Shown here: piece by piece, positions 17,199 through 27,399 of the stretch
How positions within the stretch are numbered: position 1 is the stretch's first letter
Layout: every line of letters begins with the position of its first letter
Source of the DNA: an uncultured bacterium
Lineage (GTDB): Bacteria > Myxococcota_A > UBA9042 > PHBI01
Assembly (NCBI GenBank): GCA_938040325.1
Contig: CALHXW010000357.1
Span: 1 to 43,799, forward strand
Length of the DNA: 43,799 bases
Reading direction: 5' to 3'
Program-made: the position numbers and the translations under genes
Notes under the pieces: generated by a model
Seen by the model: only the letters and a program-made list of their open reading frames with translations
The model's database searches: none
What the model was told of the DNA's origin: nothing

Positions 17199-18044
17199 CT
17201 ACGCCCGGGCTCTTGAGCGAGAGAGTCGCTGCTGACGGAAGTCCGCACCGTCGACAGGTACGATGTCGCAGATCTCGCACAGCCGGCTAAAGATGCGCTG
17301 CCCAACGCGCTCCTCGAGGCTTTGGTTGAAGCGCTCAACCCGAGTCCCGCGCGGTCCTGCATCCGGCTTCTGCAGCGCCTTCGGCAGGTAGTTCGTCGTC
17401 GCGATGACGACACGGCCCGCGTTGTAGCGGCGAGTGATCAGCTCGTCGATAACGCTCAGCTCCCACTCGCTGCCGCGCCCCTTGCCGAGATCGTCGATAG
17501 CCAACACCGGCACCGATACGAGGGGCTCGACAATCGCAGCTTCGCTGCCCTTGCTGCCCGCTTCAAAGGTCCGCCGTATCTGCTGAGTGAGCGCGAGGAA
17601 GTCCACGAAGCGTGTCTCCACGCCACGGCGCAGCGTTAGAAAGTTCAACAAGCCACAGACCAGATGGGTCTTGCCTGTTCCAGGGGGACCGGCGAGCACG
17701 ATTCCACGCGCGGACCCAATGTCGGCGTGTTGCTGGAGAGCAAGAAAGCTTGTCTTGGCGGCTTTCTGACTGGTCGTCAGGCTTCGGCCCTGAAAGTCTG
17801 GCACCTGCTTGTGCGCGTAGCCAGCTGGCAGTTGAGCGTCGTTAAAGCGCTCAACGTTTTTGTAGTACGAGACGCAGACGCACGGCCTAGCGACTTCGTA
17901 GCCGTTCTCCACGACATGGACATAGCGACTTCCGTTGCAGGTCGCGCACTCCGTGGAGCACTCGCACACCTCTGCGCGACCGAACTCTCCACCGCGACTC
18001 ACGAGGTAGCGGTCGCCTAGGCATTTGTTACAGCCGGTGCTCAT
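17199..18044 (-). CDS. DnaC/IstB-like AAA+ ATPase with two N-terminal zinc modules
   Basis: This is a probable replicative helicase loader or related AAA+ ATPase. The core has Walker A GPPGTGKT (119-126), Walker B VLAIDD (180-185), sensor 1 VVIATTN (212-218) and an arginine-finger region ERVGQRIFSRL (245-255). The N-terminus carries two cysteine modules with the same spacing, C5-x2-C8-x18-C27-x-C29 and C33-x2-C36-x18-C55-x-C57. Bacillus DnaI also has an N-terminal zinc domain, whereas E. coli DnaC has none. The ATG lies 17 nt inside the end of the upstream gene, and gyrB lies further up on the same strand, which supports a replication role. An IS-type IstB is unlikely, as no transposase is near. 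Confidence 0.82.
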   Translation of the reverse strand: MSTGCNKCLGDRYLVSRGGEFGRAEVCECSTECATCNGSRYVHVVENGYEVARPCVCVSYYKNVERFNDAQLPAGYAHKQVPDFQGRSLTTSQKAAKTSFLALQQHADIGSARGIVLAGPPGTGKTHLVCGLLNFLTLRRGVETRFVDFLALTQQIRRTFEAGSKGSEAAIVEPLVSVPVLAIDDLGKGRGSEWELSVIDELITRRYNAGRVVIATTNYLPKALQKPDAGPRGTRVERFNQSLEERVGQRIFSRLCEICDIVPVDGADFRQQRLSRSRARA

Positions 18045-18690
18045 CGAGCAGCACCTCCATCAGTTCGACAATCCCGAAGAAATCCCGCAGTGAGCGCCGA
18101 AAGACAGCGTCCTGTTGGGACCGAAACACCTGCTCAGACATTGTACCTCGAACGATCGAACGACCAACGATGAGGTCGATCGTCGAACGCTCGCTTGGTG
18201 TACAGAGCGCGTGCAGACTCTCGACGATGCCCGCATCCATCTCCGCGGTCAACGACCAAACGTCAGCGTCCGCAGGGGCGGCTCTCAGCTGCTGATACAC
18301 GCCACGCAGCGTGTCCCGTACTCGGTGATCTCGGTGTTCACGCCCCATCGCGACCAGCGCGTCCAAGAGGAGTCGACGCAGGTCGGTCTCCGGCTCCGGC
18401 TCCGACGCCGCTGCAGACGCTGGCTTAGGCGCCGCCGCCACGACGTGGCCAGGCAGTGCGCTCTCCGCTCGGTCTGCAACCTTGCGGCGAAAGAACGTCA
18501 GCGACCGCGGAGGGCTCGCGCCCATCCAGTTGCCAGGCTCCTCGAGCACTTCCATGACCAGCCACAACGGGATCTCTGAAGCATGCCACTGCTCAACGAT
18601 GCCGACGTCTTTGGCTGAGAGCATGACGCCGCTGCCTCGCAAGGCCACAAAGCGCTCCTCGATGGCGTTGAGGTACTCGTTCAGACCCAT
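18028..18690 (-). CDS. Conserved-looking protein of unknown function, partner of the DnaC-like ATPase
   Basis: No family was recognised. The 220-residue product is soluble. Residues 1-75 are a compact, probably helical domain ending in PPRSLTFFRRKV, with repeated patterns of the kind seen in DnaD/DnaT-type helicase-loading proteins. An Ala/Pro/Glu linker (about 83-102) leads to an all-helical C-terminal domain (LRRLLLDALVAMGREH; FRRSLRDFFGIVELMEVLL). The gene overlaps the DnaC-like gene by 17 nt and a possible small ORF upstream by 10 nt. From this coupling I infer that the product works with the AAA+ ATPase. The DnaD-like impression is weak and rests on layout, not on motif identity. Confidence 0.75.
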   Translation of the reverse strand: MGLNEYLNAIEERFVALRGSGVMLSAKDVGIVEQWHASEIPLWLVMEVLEEPGNWMGASPPRSLTFFRRKVADRAESALPGHVVAAAPKPASAAASEPEPETDLRRLLLDALVAMGREHRDHRVRDTLRGVYQQLRAAPADADVWSLTAEMDAGIVESLHALCTPSERSTIDLIVGRSIVRGTMSEQVFRSQQDAVFRRSLRDFFGIVELMEVLLDEHRL

Positions 18691-18965
18691 TGTGCATCAT
18701 GTCGGCCGTCGTAGACCGTTCGCGCGCGTCGTTCACGCCGAGCAGCGGCGTCCCGCGGAACTCCAGTGACCTGTCGTGACATGAACCGACCGCCTCGTTG
18801 CAACCGTCTTAGCGCTGCGCACTCGAAGCCCGCAGCAGCCGCCTTGGCTCCCGATAGCTTAGCAGAGTTCACCACGATGCTATCGTTGATCGGCGTCGCA
18901 ACGCGCCTGTCGACCAGCACCCGCACCAAAGCGTCTTCGGCTCGACAGGAGCTGCGCTTGTCCAT
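18681..18965 (-). CDS. Possible small ORF between gyrB and the helicase-loader pair
   Basis: A 94-residue frame starts at an ATG (18965) 8 nt after an AGGA box and stops within the first codons of the next gene (ATGGGTCTGA, 10-nt overlap). It would close most of the 324-nt gap after gyrB, leaving 49 nt, and give an unbroken chain of four genes. The product is basic and alanine/arginine-rich (MDKRSSCRAEDALVRVLVDR) and matches nothing I know. The first half uses G/C-ending codons about as real genes here do; the second half less so. Chance is a real alternative. Confidence 0.4.
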   Translation of the reverse strand: MDKRSSCRAEDALVRVLVDRRVATPINDSIVVNSAKLSGAKAAAAGFECAALRRLQRGGRFMSRQVTGVPRDAAARRERRARTVYDGRHDAQWV

Positions 18966-19014
18966 CCGCGTCCTGCGGCGTCCGAGAGGCCCCGCAGAGC
19001 CCGCAGCTACGGGG

Positions 19015-21806
<2,792 letters not shown>

Positions 21807-23255
21807 CTACGAGACGGGCGGAATCTTCAGACGCTGACCGATCCGGATGTGGTCGAGATTGCGACCACCGTTGACCCGCTTGAGCTGCGAGATGCCGATC
21901 TTGTAGCGCCGGGCAATGCCGCCAGCGGTCTCGCCCGCGCGGACTTTGTGGTAGCGGAACTTCTGCTCTGGCTTAGCGCTAGCGGCCTGCGCAGCGCCCT
22001 CGGCGGGGCTGGCGGCGGCTATGCCGAGCTTCTGTCGCTCGCGCTTCCAAGCCGACCGTGACTTCACGAAGTCGACATATTGCACGTCGGTGAGCGGTAA
22101 CGAGATGCGCGAACCGACGAGCAACCGCTGCGGGTCGAGGTGGGGGTTGGCGAGCTTGATGTCATCCATCTGGATGCCCGACCACTGAACGTAGTGCATG
22201 AGCGACTCGCCGTTCTGGATGATCACGTCACGGGCGACCGCAAGCGCGACGGACGGAGCCGGGTGGCCGGCAACGCCGACCGGAGCGGCCTGGCCCGCTT
22301 GATAGCGCGGTGCGGCGGGGCGCACCTCAGGCCGCGCATTGGCAGGACCTCGCTCGAACACGTTGGAGTCGTCGAGCGCCAGGCGTGCGCGACTCAGCAG
22401 GTCCCCACGGAGCTTGCGAGCAACGCGCTCGCGACGCTCTTCGGACAGCGGTCGCCCTTCCTCGTCGACCACGACCAGCGGAGGCGGCGTCGCCTGACCC
22501 GGCGCGAAGAGCTTCACCACCGGAATGAGAATCTCGGTGCCAGCGTGCAGCGAGCGGAAATCGGTTTGGTTGAACTCTTCGAGCAGCCACTGGGGCACCT
22601 CGCCGTAGCGCTTTGCGGCGGTCGCCACGAACTCTCCGCGCTTGATGCGGTAGACCACGACCTTCTCAAAGAAGCGCTTGCTGAAGTACGCATCGACGCG
22701 CTCGCGCTGGAAGTCGTCGCGCACGCGGTCAAACGCCACTTTCTGGTTGGCGCTCATCGTCACCATCAGTCGGTCACCGGTCTTTAGCCAGCGCCGGCCC
22801 TTCAGCTTGTCCTTGTTGTCGGTCAGCATGGTCCGGACGTCTTGACCGGCCCACGTCGCAAGTCGCGCGACCGTCTCGCCGCGCTTGACCTGGATCGGCC
22901 ATGCACGCGGCAGGTCGTGCTCAAGCACTGCCGGCGGCTTCGGAACGCCGTCGACCCAGGCCGGGGCTTCGTCGCTGACGTGGGTAATGTGTCGGTCCGC
23001 CTCAACGACCGGCGCCACTTCACGGGGGAGCGTGGAGGGCATCGGGTCGCCGTGGAAGAGACGTCGTGCCACACGACGTGCCTCGCGCTGCATCTCTGCC
23101 TTCACGGCTTCGCGGCGCGGCCCATCGTTCCACTGCACCGCGAGCCCTCGCCCATCGATGGTCAGCGCGACCTTTTTATGGCGGGCATCTGGCCCTTGGC
23201 ATGCAGGGCCAGCGAGTGTGGCGACGAGTCCAGCGATCAACAGCGAGTTCTTCAT
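21807..23255 (-). CDS. Secreted protein with four LysM domains
   Basis: This is a cell-wall binding protein. From the ATG at 23255 the product begins with a signal peptide (MKNSLLIAGLVATLAGPAC); the Cys at about 19 suggests a lipoprotein, though Pro at -2 makes the lipobox imperfect. Four LysM-like peptidoglycan-binding units can be seen, at about 120-168 (IQVKRGETVARLATWAG), 199-247 (VYRIKRGEFVATAAKRYG), 342-388 (NGESLMHYVQWSG) and 433-480 (HKVRAGETAGGIARRYKIG). The last is nearest to consensus. A basic and acidic linker separates units two and three. No catalytic domain is present. It probably tethers the outer envelope to the wall or serves as a scaffold. A longer frame from 23324 lacks support. 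Confidence 0.85.
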   Translation of the reverse strand: MKNSLLIAGLVATLAGPACQGPDARHKKVALTIDGRGLAVQWNDGPRREAVKAEMQREARRVARRLFHGDPMPSTLPREVAPVVEADRHITHVSDEAPAWVDGVPKPPAVLEHDLPRAWPIQVKRGETVARLATWAGQDVRTMLTDNKDKLKGRRWLKTGDRLMVTMSANQKVAFDRVRDDFQRERVDAYFSKRFFEKVVVYRIKRGEFVATAAKRYGEVPQWLLEEFNQTDFRSLHAGTEILIPVVKLFAPGQATPPPLVVVDEEGRPLSEERRERVARKLRGDLLSRARLALDDSNVFERGPANARPEVRPAAPRYQAGQAAPVGVAGHPAPSVALAVARDVIIQNGESLMHYVQWSGIQMDDIKLANPHLDPQRLLVGSRISLPLTDVQYVDFVKSRSAWKRERQKLGIAAASPAEGAAQAASAKPEQKFRYHKVRAGETAGGIARRYKIGISQLKRVNGGRNLDHIRIGQRLKIPPVS

Positions 23256-23405
23256 GGGTTCGGTTCTAAAGTCGGTCCGGATCCCGGTCCAAAAAATGCC
23301 CACGTTTCCCGAGCGGTGACGCAACCAACGACACCCAGTCCTCGTCGCGGACGAGAGCCTCCAATCGTGTTATCGACTCTAACGTGACTTCTCATCACAC
23401 ACGGC

Positions 23406-24047
23406 ATGCCGCCCGCTCGAACGCGCGCATCGCAAAGTCAGCAGATTTTGCATTTTCCCGACGGATTGGGTCACGCGACGAGTCCTCACGTGGCTGAGCC
23501 GTCGCCACCACCCCGGGCGCTTGTCTGGCTATCGATCGGCTTCTACGGGCTGATGACGGCCATCGGGGTCGTGATCATTGAGGCGGCCGACCTGGATCTC
23601 GGTGAGCTCATCTTGGGAGACGGCACGCACGTCGCACGCGACACGCTGCTGGGTGCAGGTGCAGGTCTCATCGTCGTGCTTCTCTCCTGGTGGACTCGCG
23701 ACCTCGGACCGATGAAGAAGCTGAGCGCCGAGTTCCGGGAGATGCTTGGCGACCTCAGCTCGCCCGTGATTGCTGTGCTCGCCGTCACAAGCGCGATCGG
23801 CGAGGAGGTGCTCTTTCGAGGAGCCGTCCAGCCCCTGCTCGGGCTGTGGCTGACGTCAGCAATCTTTGGGTTCGTACACGGAGGCTTGCAGAAACGGCTC
23901 CTGGCGTGGACCATCTTTGCGACGCTTGCCGGCATCTTGCTTGGTGGGCTCTTCGAGTACACCGGAAACTTGCTGGCTCCGATTCTGTGTCACTTAACTG
24001 TCAACTACTGGAATCTACACGCACTCATCGCAAGCGGCGACGAGTGA
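23406..24047 (+). CDS. CPBP family intramembrane glutamic endopeptidase
   Basis: This is a CAAX-protease/bacteriocin-processing (Abi) family membrane protease. The three family motifs are all present: GEEVLFRG (paired glutamates and arginine), FGFVHGG (FxxxH) and CHLTVNYWN (HxxxN). The 213-residue product has about five or six spans. The ATG at 23406 gives a 35-residue soluble leader; a GTG at 23490 just before the first span is an alternative. The natural substrate of such proteins is usually unknown, and none is suggested by the neighbours. A small membrane protein gene follows on the same strand. Confidence 0.88.
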   Translation: MPPARTRASQSQQILHFPDGLGHATSPHVAEPSPPPRALVWLSIGFYGLMTAIGVVIIEAADLDLGELILGDGTHVARDTLLGAGAGLIVVLLSWWTRDLGPMKKLSAEFREMLGDLSSPVIAVLAVTSAIGEEVLFRGAVQPLLGLWLTSAIFGFVHGGLQKRLLAWTIFATLAGILLGGLFEYTGNLLAPILCHLTVNYWNLHALIASGDE

Positions 24048-24120
24048 GCGTGGCCGATTGAGGCATCTGCTCTTAGCTGAAGCGGACGGTTGGCACTACG
24101 CAGCGTGGGTCGCAGTCGAC

Positions 24121-24327
24121 ATGCGCCTGTTGGTGTTCGTGCTGTTGATCGCGGCCCTGACCGCGGCTGGCGTAACCGCCATCATTGTGAAGCGGCGAGT
24201 CATCCGCGACTACCTCGCCGTCTTTCTGATTGCGTTTGCGGTCGCGGTTGCGGCCTGCTTGCTTATCTTCAACGAGATCGCCCACCACCCGGTCTTCGTC
24301 GTCGAGGCGTTCTTCCCGTTTCCCTAG
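24121..24327 (+). CDS. Small membrane protein of unknown function, two spans
   Basis: The 68-residue product from the ATG at 24121 consists almost entirely of two hydrophobic helices (LLVFVLLIAALTAAGVTAII and LAVFLIAFAVAVAACLLIF) joined by a basic turn KRRVIRDY and ending in VVEAFFPFP. A TTG at 24058 would add 21 less hydrophobic residues. It follows the CPBP protease by 73 nt on the same strand, so it may be co-transcribed. Neither start has a clear ribosome site. The hydrophobic pattern on a basic-turn topology makes it look real, but no family is known to me. Confidence 0.55.
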   Translation: MRLLVFVLLIAALTAAGVTAIIVKRRVIRDYLAVFLIAFAVAVAACLLIFNEIAHHPVFVVEAFFPFP

Positions 24328-24531
24328 CAGCGTTGCCGTCCGGCTAGTTCGCAGCCAAATTCCGGACACGACACACCGATCTCGGCATCGCTCGCGCTTG
24401 GGTTGACCCGCAAGTCCGCGAGGTCTCGCCTGTGGCCGTGGCGTCGACAGAATGCTCAGGCGGACGCGCCGGACGGGGCTAGCAACGCAGCCAACGAGCT
24501 ACACACCTCGACGGTGAGCAGCTGACGCTCG

Positions 24532-27399
24532 CTACGGCAGGTAGCTCTGGGGTGCATCTAGTGACTCGCAGCCGGCGTCTGAGATGCATGGGTCGTCGAC
24601 AACGACACGCGCCCCAAGCGCATGAAAGAGCGCCATTCGATTTCGCGACATCTCGGCAAAGTCGAAGCTCGTCGCGCCCCCTCCGCCTGCGATGTACGTG
24701 TGATTGCCGCTAACTGCAGCAAACCGCGCAGCGCTGAAGCCATCGTTGCCGGACGCCACTGCTGGAGTTGGTCCAATGCCGCTCGCGTCCGCCGGGTTGT
24801 CCTCGGCGATGTCCTCCGGGTCGTAGTCGCTACCGACCATGACGCCCTGCTCGATGAAGAACGCCGCCGTTGGCTCCCACTCCGACCGCGACGTGCCAAG
24901 TGTCCCAGCGACGCGCGCTAGGTTCACGCCGGAGCTTATTGGCACCGTCGTGTCGCCAAGAGCGAACTCAAAGAGCGTGTGCTTCGGCTGGTGACCTGGC
25001 AGTGGGTCGAGGAAGAGGTGGCGCGCAAACGCGATCGGGTCACAGCTGTCGAGGGCGTGTTGGGTGATGCCGACGAAACGGCGGAAGTCAGGTGTGTTTC
25101 GCTCGAAGCCACTGCCGTCGTATGGCGTGTCGACACGCAGCTCGGCGAGCACACCATCAGGGCCTCGAAGCTGGATATGCAGCGAATCCCAACGGTCGGC
25201 TGGGATGCCGACAGAGAATCCCTCGCCGGTCGTCACGTCGACGCGACGCTCCTCACTGTTGCGCTCATTGACGATGACGAGCTCGGCATTGCTCGGGATG
25301 CCGCCTGGGACACTGAGACGCGCAAACCCGCCGAGCGCCTGGTCCGCGCCGCAGCCCCCTGCTTCGTCGTTGAATGACAGCCAGAACCCACCGGCGCCAT
25401 CGGGGCAACCCACGACCAGCGGGCCAAAGATGTGGAGGTAGATGACGCGCGTGATGTTGCGCAGGCTGGAGCGGACAAGGATGTCGGCGAGCCCGCCACC
25501 AGCGACAATGGGCGTCACCGTCGAGATCTCAGGCTCCGTTGCAGCCGCGAGGACAGAGTGAATCCCGCCTAGCGACGTTCCAGCGACGCCGATGGCAACG
25601 TCCGGGCCGCCAAAGTCGAGCACGCCGTCGGCGTTGAAGTCACCGCTAAGCAAGCTGGGCATGAGCTGCTCGCGCGACGCGTCGCCAGGTCCACTGACGG
25701 GAGAGGGCAAGCCGTCGGGGTCAAACGCCCGCAAGATCCGCACGAGCTGGTAAAGGTCGAGCGTGTCCTGCTGGAACGAAGCACACTGAGCGAATGGGTC
25801 GGAGTAGAAGAAGCTCTCGCCGCTGCTCAGAGCGCCGTCGCCGTCTAAGTCCTCCGTCCGTCCGATGGTCGCTAGCTCTTGGAAGAATCCGATCTCGCGG
25901 AACTGCGCAAGCGCTTCCTGGAGCGACGCGTCGCGGAACTCGTCAACGCGGTCCGGAACGATAATGTTGGCCAAGAGCGGGACCAAGGTGGCCGCGAGCT
26001 CGGGGTCGAGTCCATTGTCGGCGAGAAGGAGCTCGATGTCGGGGATCACCGGTCCGTGGCCGACTTGGTCGAACGCAATGGTCGCGACGCCAAACCGAGC
26101 CAGGTTGTTGGCGAGGGCGATCAGCTCGAACCGGCTCGAGCCCGTTCCATGAAAGTAGATCACAACGGGGTACGGCGCCGTCCGGAAGTCGTTCGGTTTC
26201 GGAACGCTTGCCATGAATGGGACCGTCTCAACCCCGTAGGCGCCGCGGCCAGTCCTCAGATCGACCGAGAGCGTGTGGTGCTCATCCTCGCGGATCCGTG
26301 GTGACTCGAAGTCCCCAAACACCAGGTAGTCAATGTGATTGAAGCCGATCGAGAACTCTGGGGCGAAGCTCCCGATGACCCCGGCGAACTGCTCCATAAA
26401 CTCAGACTGCAGGATAAACGCGCTGTCCTGCGCGTCCTCAGCGATGCCAAAGCCACCGCCGTCGTGGTTGATGTTGTTGTCACGAATGTCGGTCAGCCGT
26501 GGCGGAAACTCGTCGGCCCACTCCGGAAAGAGGCCTCCGCCATGGAGCGAGTCTCGCAGTGTCTTGTAGGGGGCGGTGACGTCGCGCGTCGTGAACGTCC
26601 AGCCGAAGGCAAGCTCGTCGGTCGTGACGCCTGTTAGCTCCAGCGCACGTGCGACGTGCTCGGTCTGAGCCGCGTGAGCCTTAAATGCAAAGGGAGAGCG
26701 CACGGGAGCGACGATCGATGCGCCGTCCTTGTCCACGCCATCGCCAAGGACGCCCCGGGTGATCAACACCGCGTACTGTGCAGCCGGCTCCAGTGGCGTC
26801 ACGGGTCGCACGATCAGCGTGTCAGTCGCGACCTCGTAGTGCTCAACCCGCTGAAACTCGCCGTTCCAGAACGCGTCATTGTCGCGCGGAAGCAGGAAGT
26901 CCCTGAGGTCGCCGTTGGCATCGTTGGGCCAGAAACGGCCGCCACCCTGCAGCGGAAAGTAGCCCGCGCCGAGGTCAAGATGGACACGCTCGCCCACGTT
27001 GGGATGGCCGGGCTCGATGTTGACGACGATGAAGGTCTCTTCAGTGACGCTATCGAGCACGATCGGCGCGTCGAACGGAACCGTGATCGGCGCGAACACG
27101 CCGAACCCCTCGAGCGTGTTGAGCCGAGCACGCACCCGCGCTTCTCCGGACGTCGGCGCGAGCTCGGAGATGTTCCAACCGGGTCCGACATCGGTGCGCG
27201 TCATAATGACGTCGTTGGGAAAGGGCACCTCAGGAACGGGATCAGCGAGCGCGTCGAACACGATCGACGGACCGAAGGGTGCTTCAGTCAGCAACACAAC
27301 CCCAGCTGTGTTCTTGCTTGCGCCGCTCTCCACGCATGCGGTCGAACCTGCGACCAGCACCCAAAACGAAAACGCTGTGACAACTCGTTGCGCTACCAT
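24532..27399 (-). CDS. Secreted alpha/beta-hydrolase lipoprotein, bacterial lipase (VolA/Pla-1-like)
   Basis: This is a probable exported lipase or esterase of about 955 residues. The ATG at 27399 has a GGAGG box and overlaps the barrel gene stop (ATGGTAG). A signal peptide ends near Cys22 (VAGSTAC), fitting a lipoprotein. The first 280 residues (PEVPFPNDVIM; RPVTPLEPAAQYAVLITRG) resemble the N-terminal domain of bacterial Pla-1/cef or VolA-type lipases. The catalytic part has VVIYFHGTGSSR (oxyanion region), GVAGTSLGG with Ser at about 609, GDTTVP with Asp at about 816 and SGNHTYI with His at about 900, a complete triad in order. Two Asp-rich loops (DLDGDGALSSGE; DFNADGVLD) look like calcium sites. 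The substrate is unknown. Confidence 0.8.
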   Translation of the reverse strand: MVAQRVVTAFSFWVLVAGSTACVESGASKNTAGVVLLTEAPFGPSIVFDALADPVPEVPFPNDVIMTRTDVGPGWNISELAPTSGEARVRARLNTLEGFGVFAPITVPFDAPIVLDSVTEETFIVVNIEPGHPNVGERVHLDLGAGYFPLQGGGRFWPNDANGDLRDFLLPRDNDAFWNGEFQRVEHYEVATDTLIVRPVTPLEPAAQYAVLITRGVLGDGVDKDGASIVAPVRSPFAFKAHAAQTEHVARALELTGVTTDELAFGWTFTTRDVTAPYKTLRDSLHGGGLFPEWADEFPPRLTDIRDNNINHDGGGFGIAEDAQDSAFILQSEFMEQFAGVIGSFAPEFSIGFNHIDYLVFGDFESPRIREDEHHTLSVDLRTGRGAYGVETVPFMASVPKPNDFRTAPYPVVIYFHGTGSSRFELIALANNLARFGVATIAFDQVGHGPVIPDIELLLADNGLDPELAATLVPLLANIIVPDRVDEFRDASLQEALAQFREIGFFQELATIGRTEDLDGDGALSSGESFFYSDPFAQCASFQQDTLDLYQLVRILRAFDPDGLPSPVSGPGDASREQLMPSLLSGDFNADGVLDFGGPDVAIGVAGTSLGGIHSVLAAATEPEISTVTPIVAGGGLADILVRSSLRNITRVIYLHIFGPLVVGCPDGAGGFWLSFNDEAGGCGADQALGGFARLSVPGGIPSNAELVIVNERNSEERRVDVTTGEGFSVGIPADRWDSLHIQLRGPDGVLAELRVDTPYDGSGFERNTPDFRRFVGITQHALDSCDPIAFARHLFLDPLPGHQPKHTLFEFALGDTTVPISSGVNLARVAGTLGTSRSEWEPTAAFFIEQGVMVGSDYDPEDIAEDNPADASGIGPTPAVASGNDGFSAARFAAVSGNHTYIAGGGGATSFDFAEMSRNRMALFHALGARVVVDDPCISDAGCESLDAPQSYLP

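Noticed and set aside
17199..18044. IstB transposition helper
   Set aside because: No IstA transposase or terminal repeats are nearby, and the gene is coupled to another gene downstream of gyrB.
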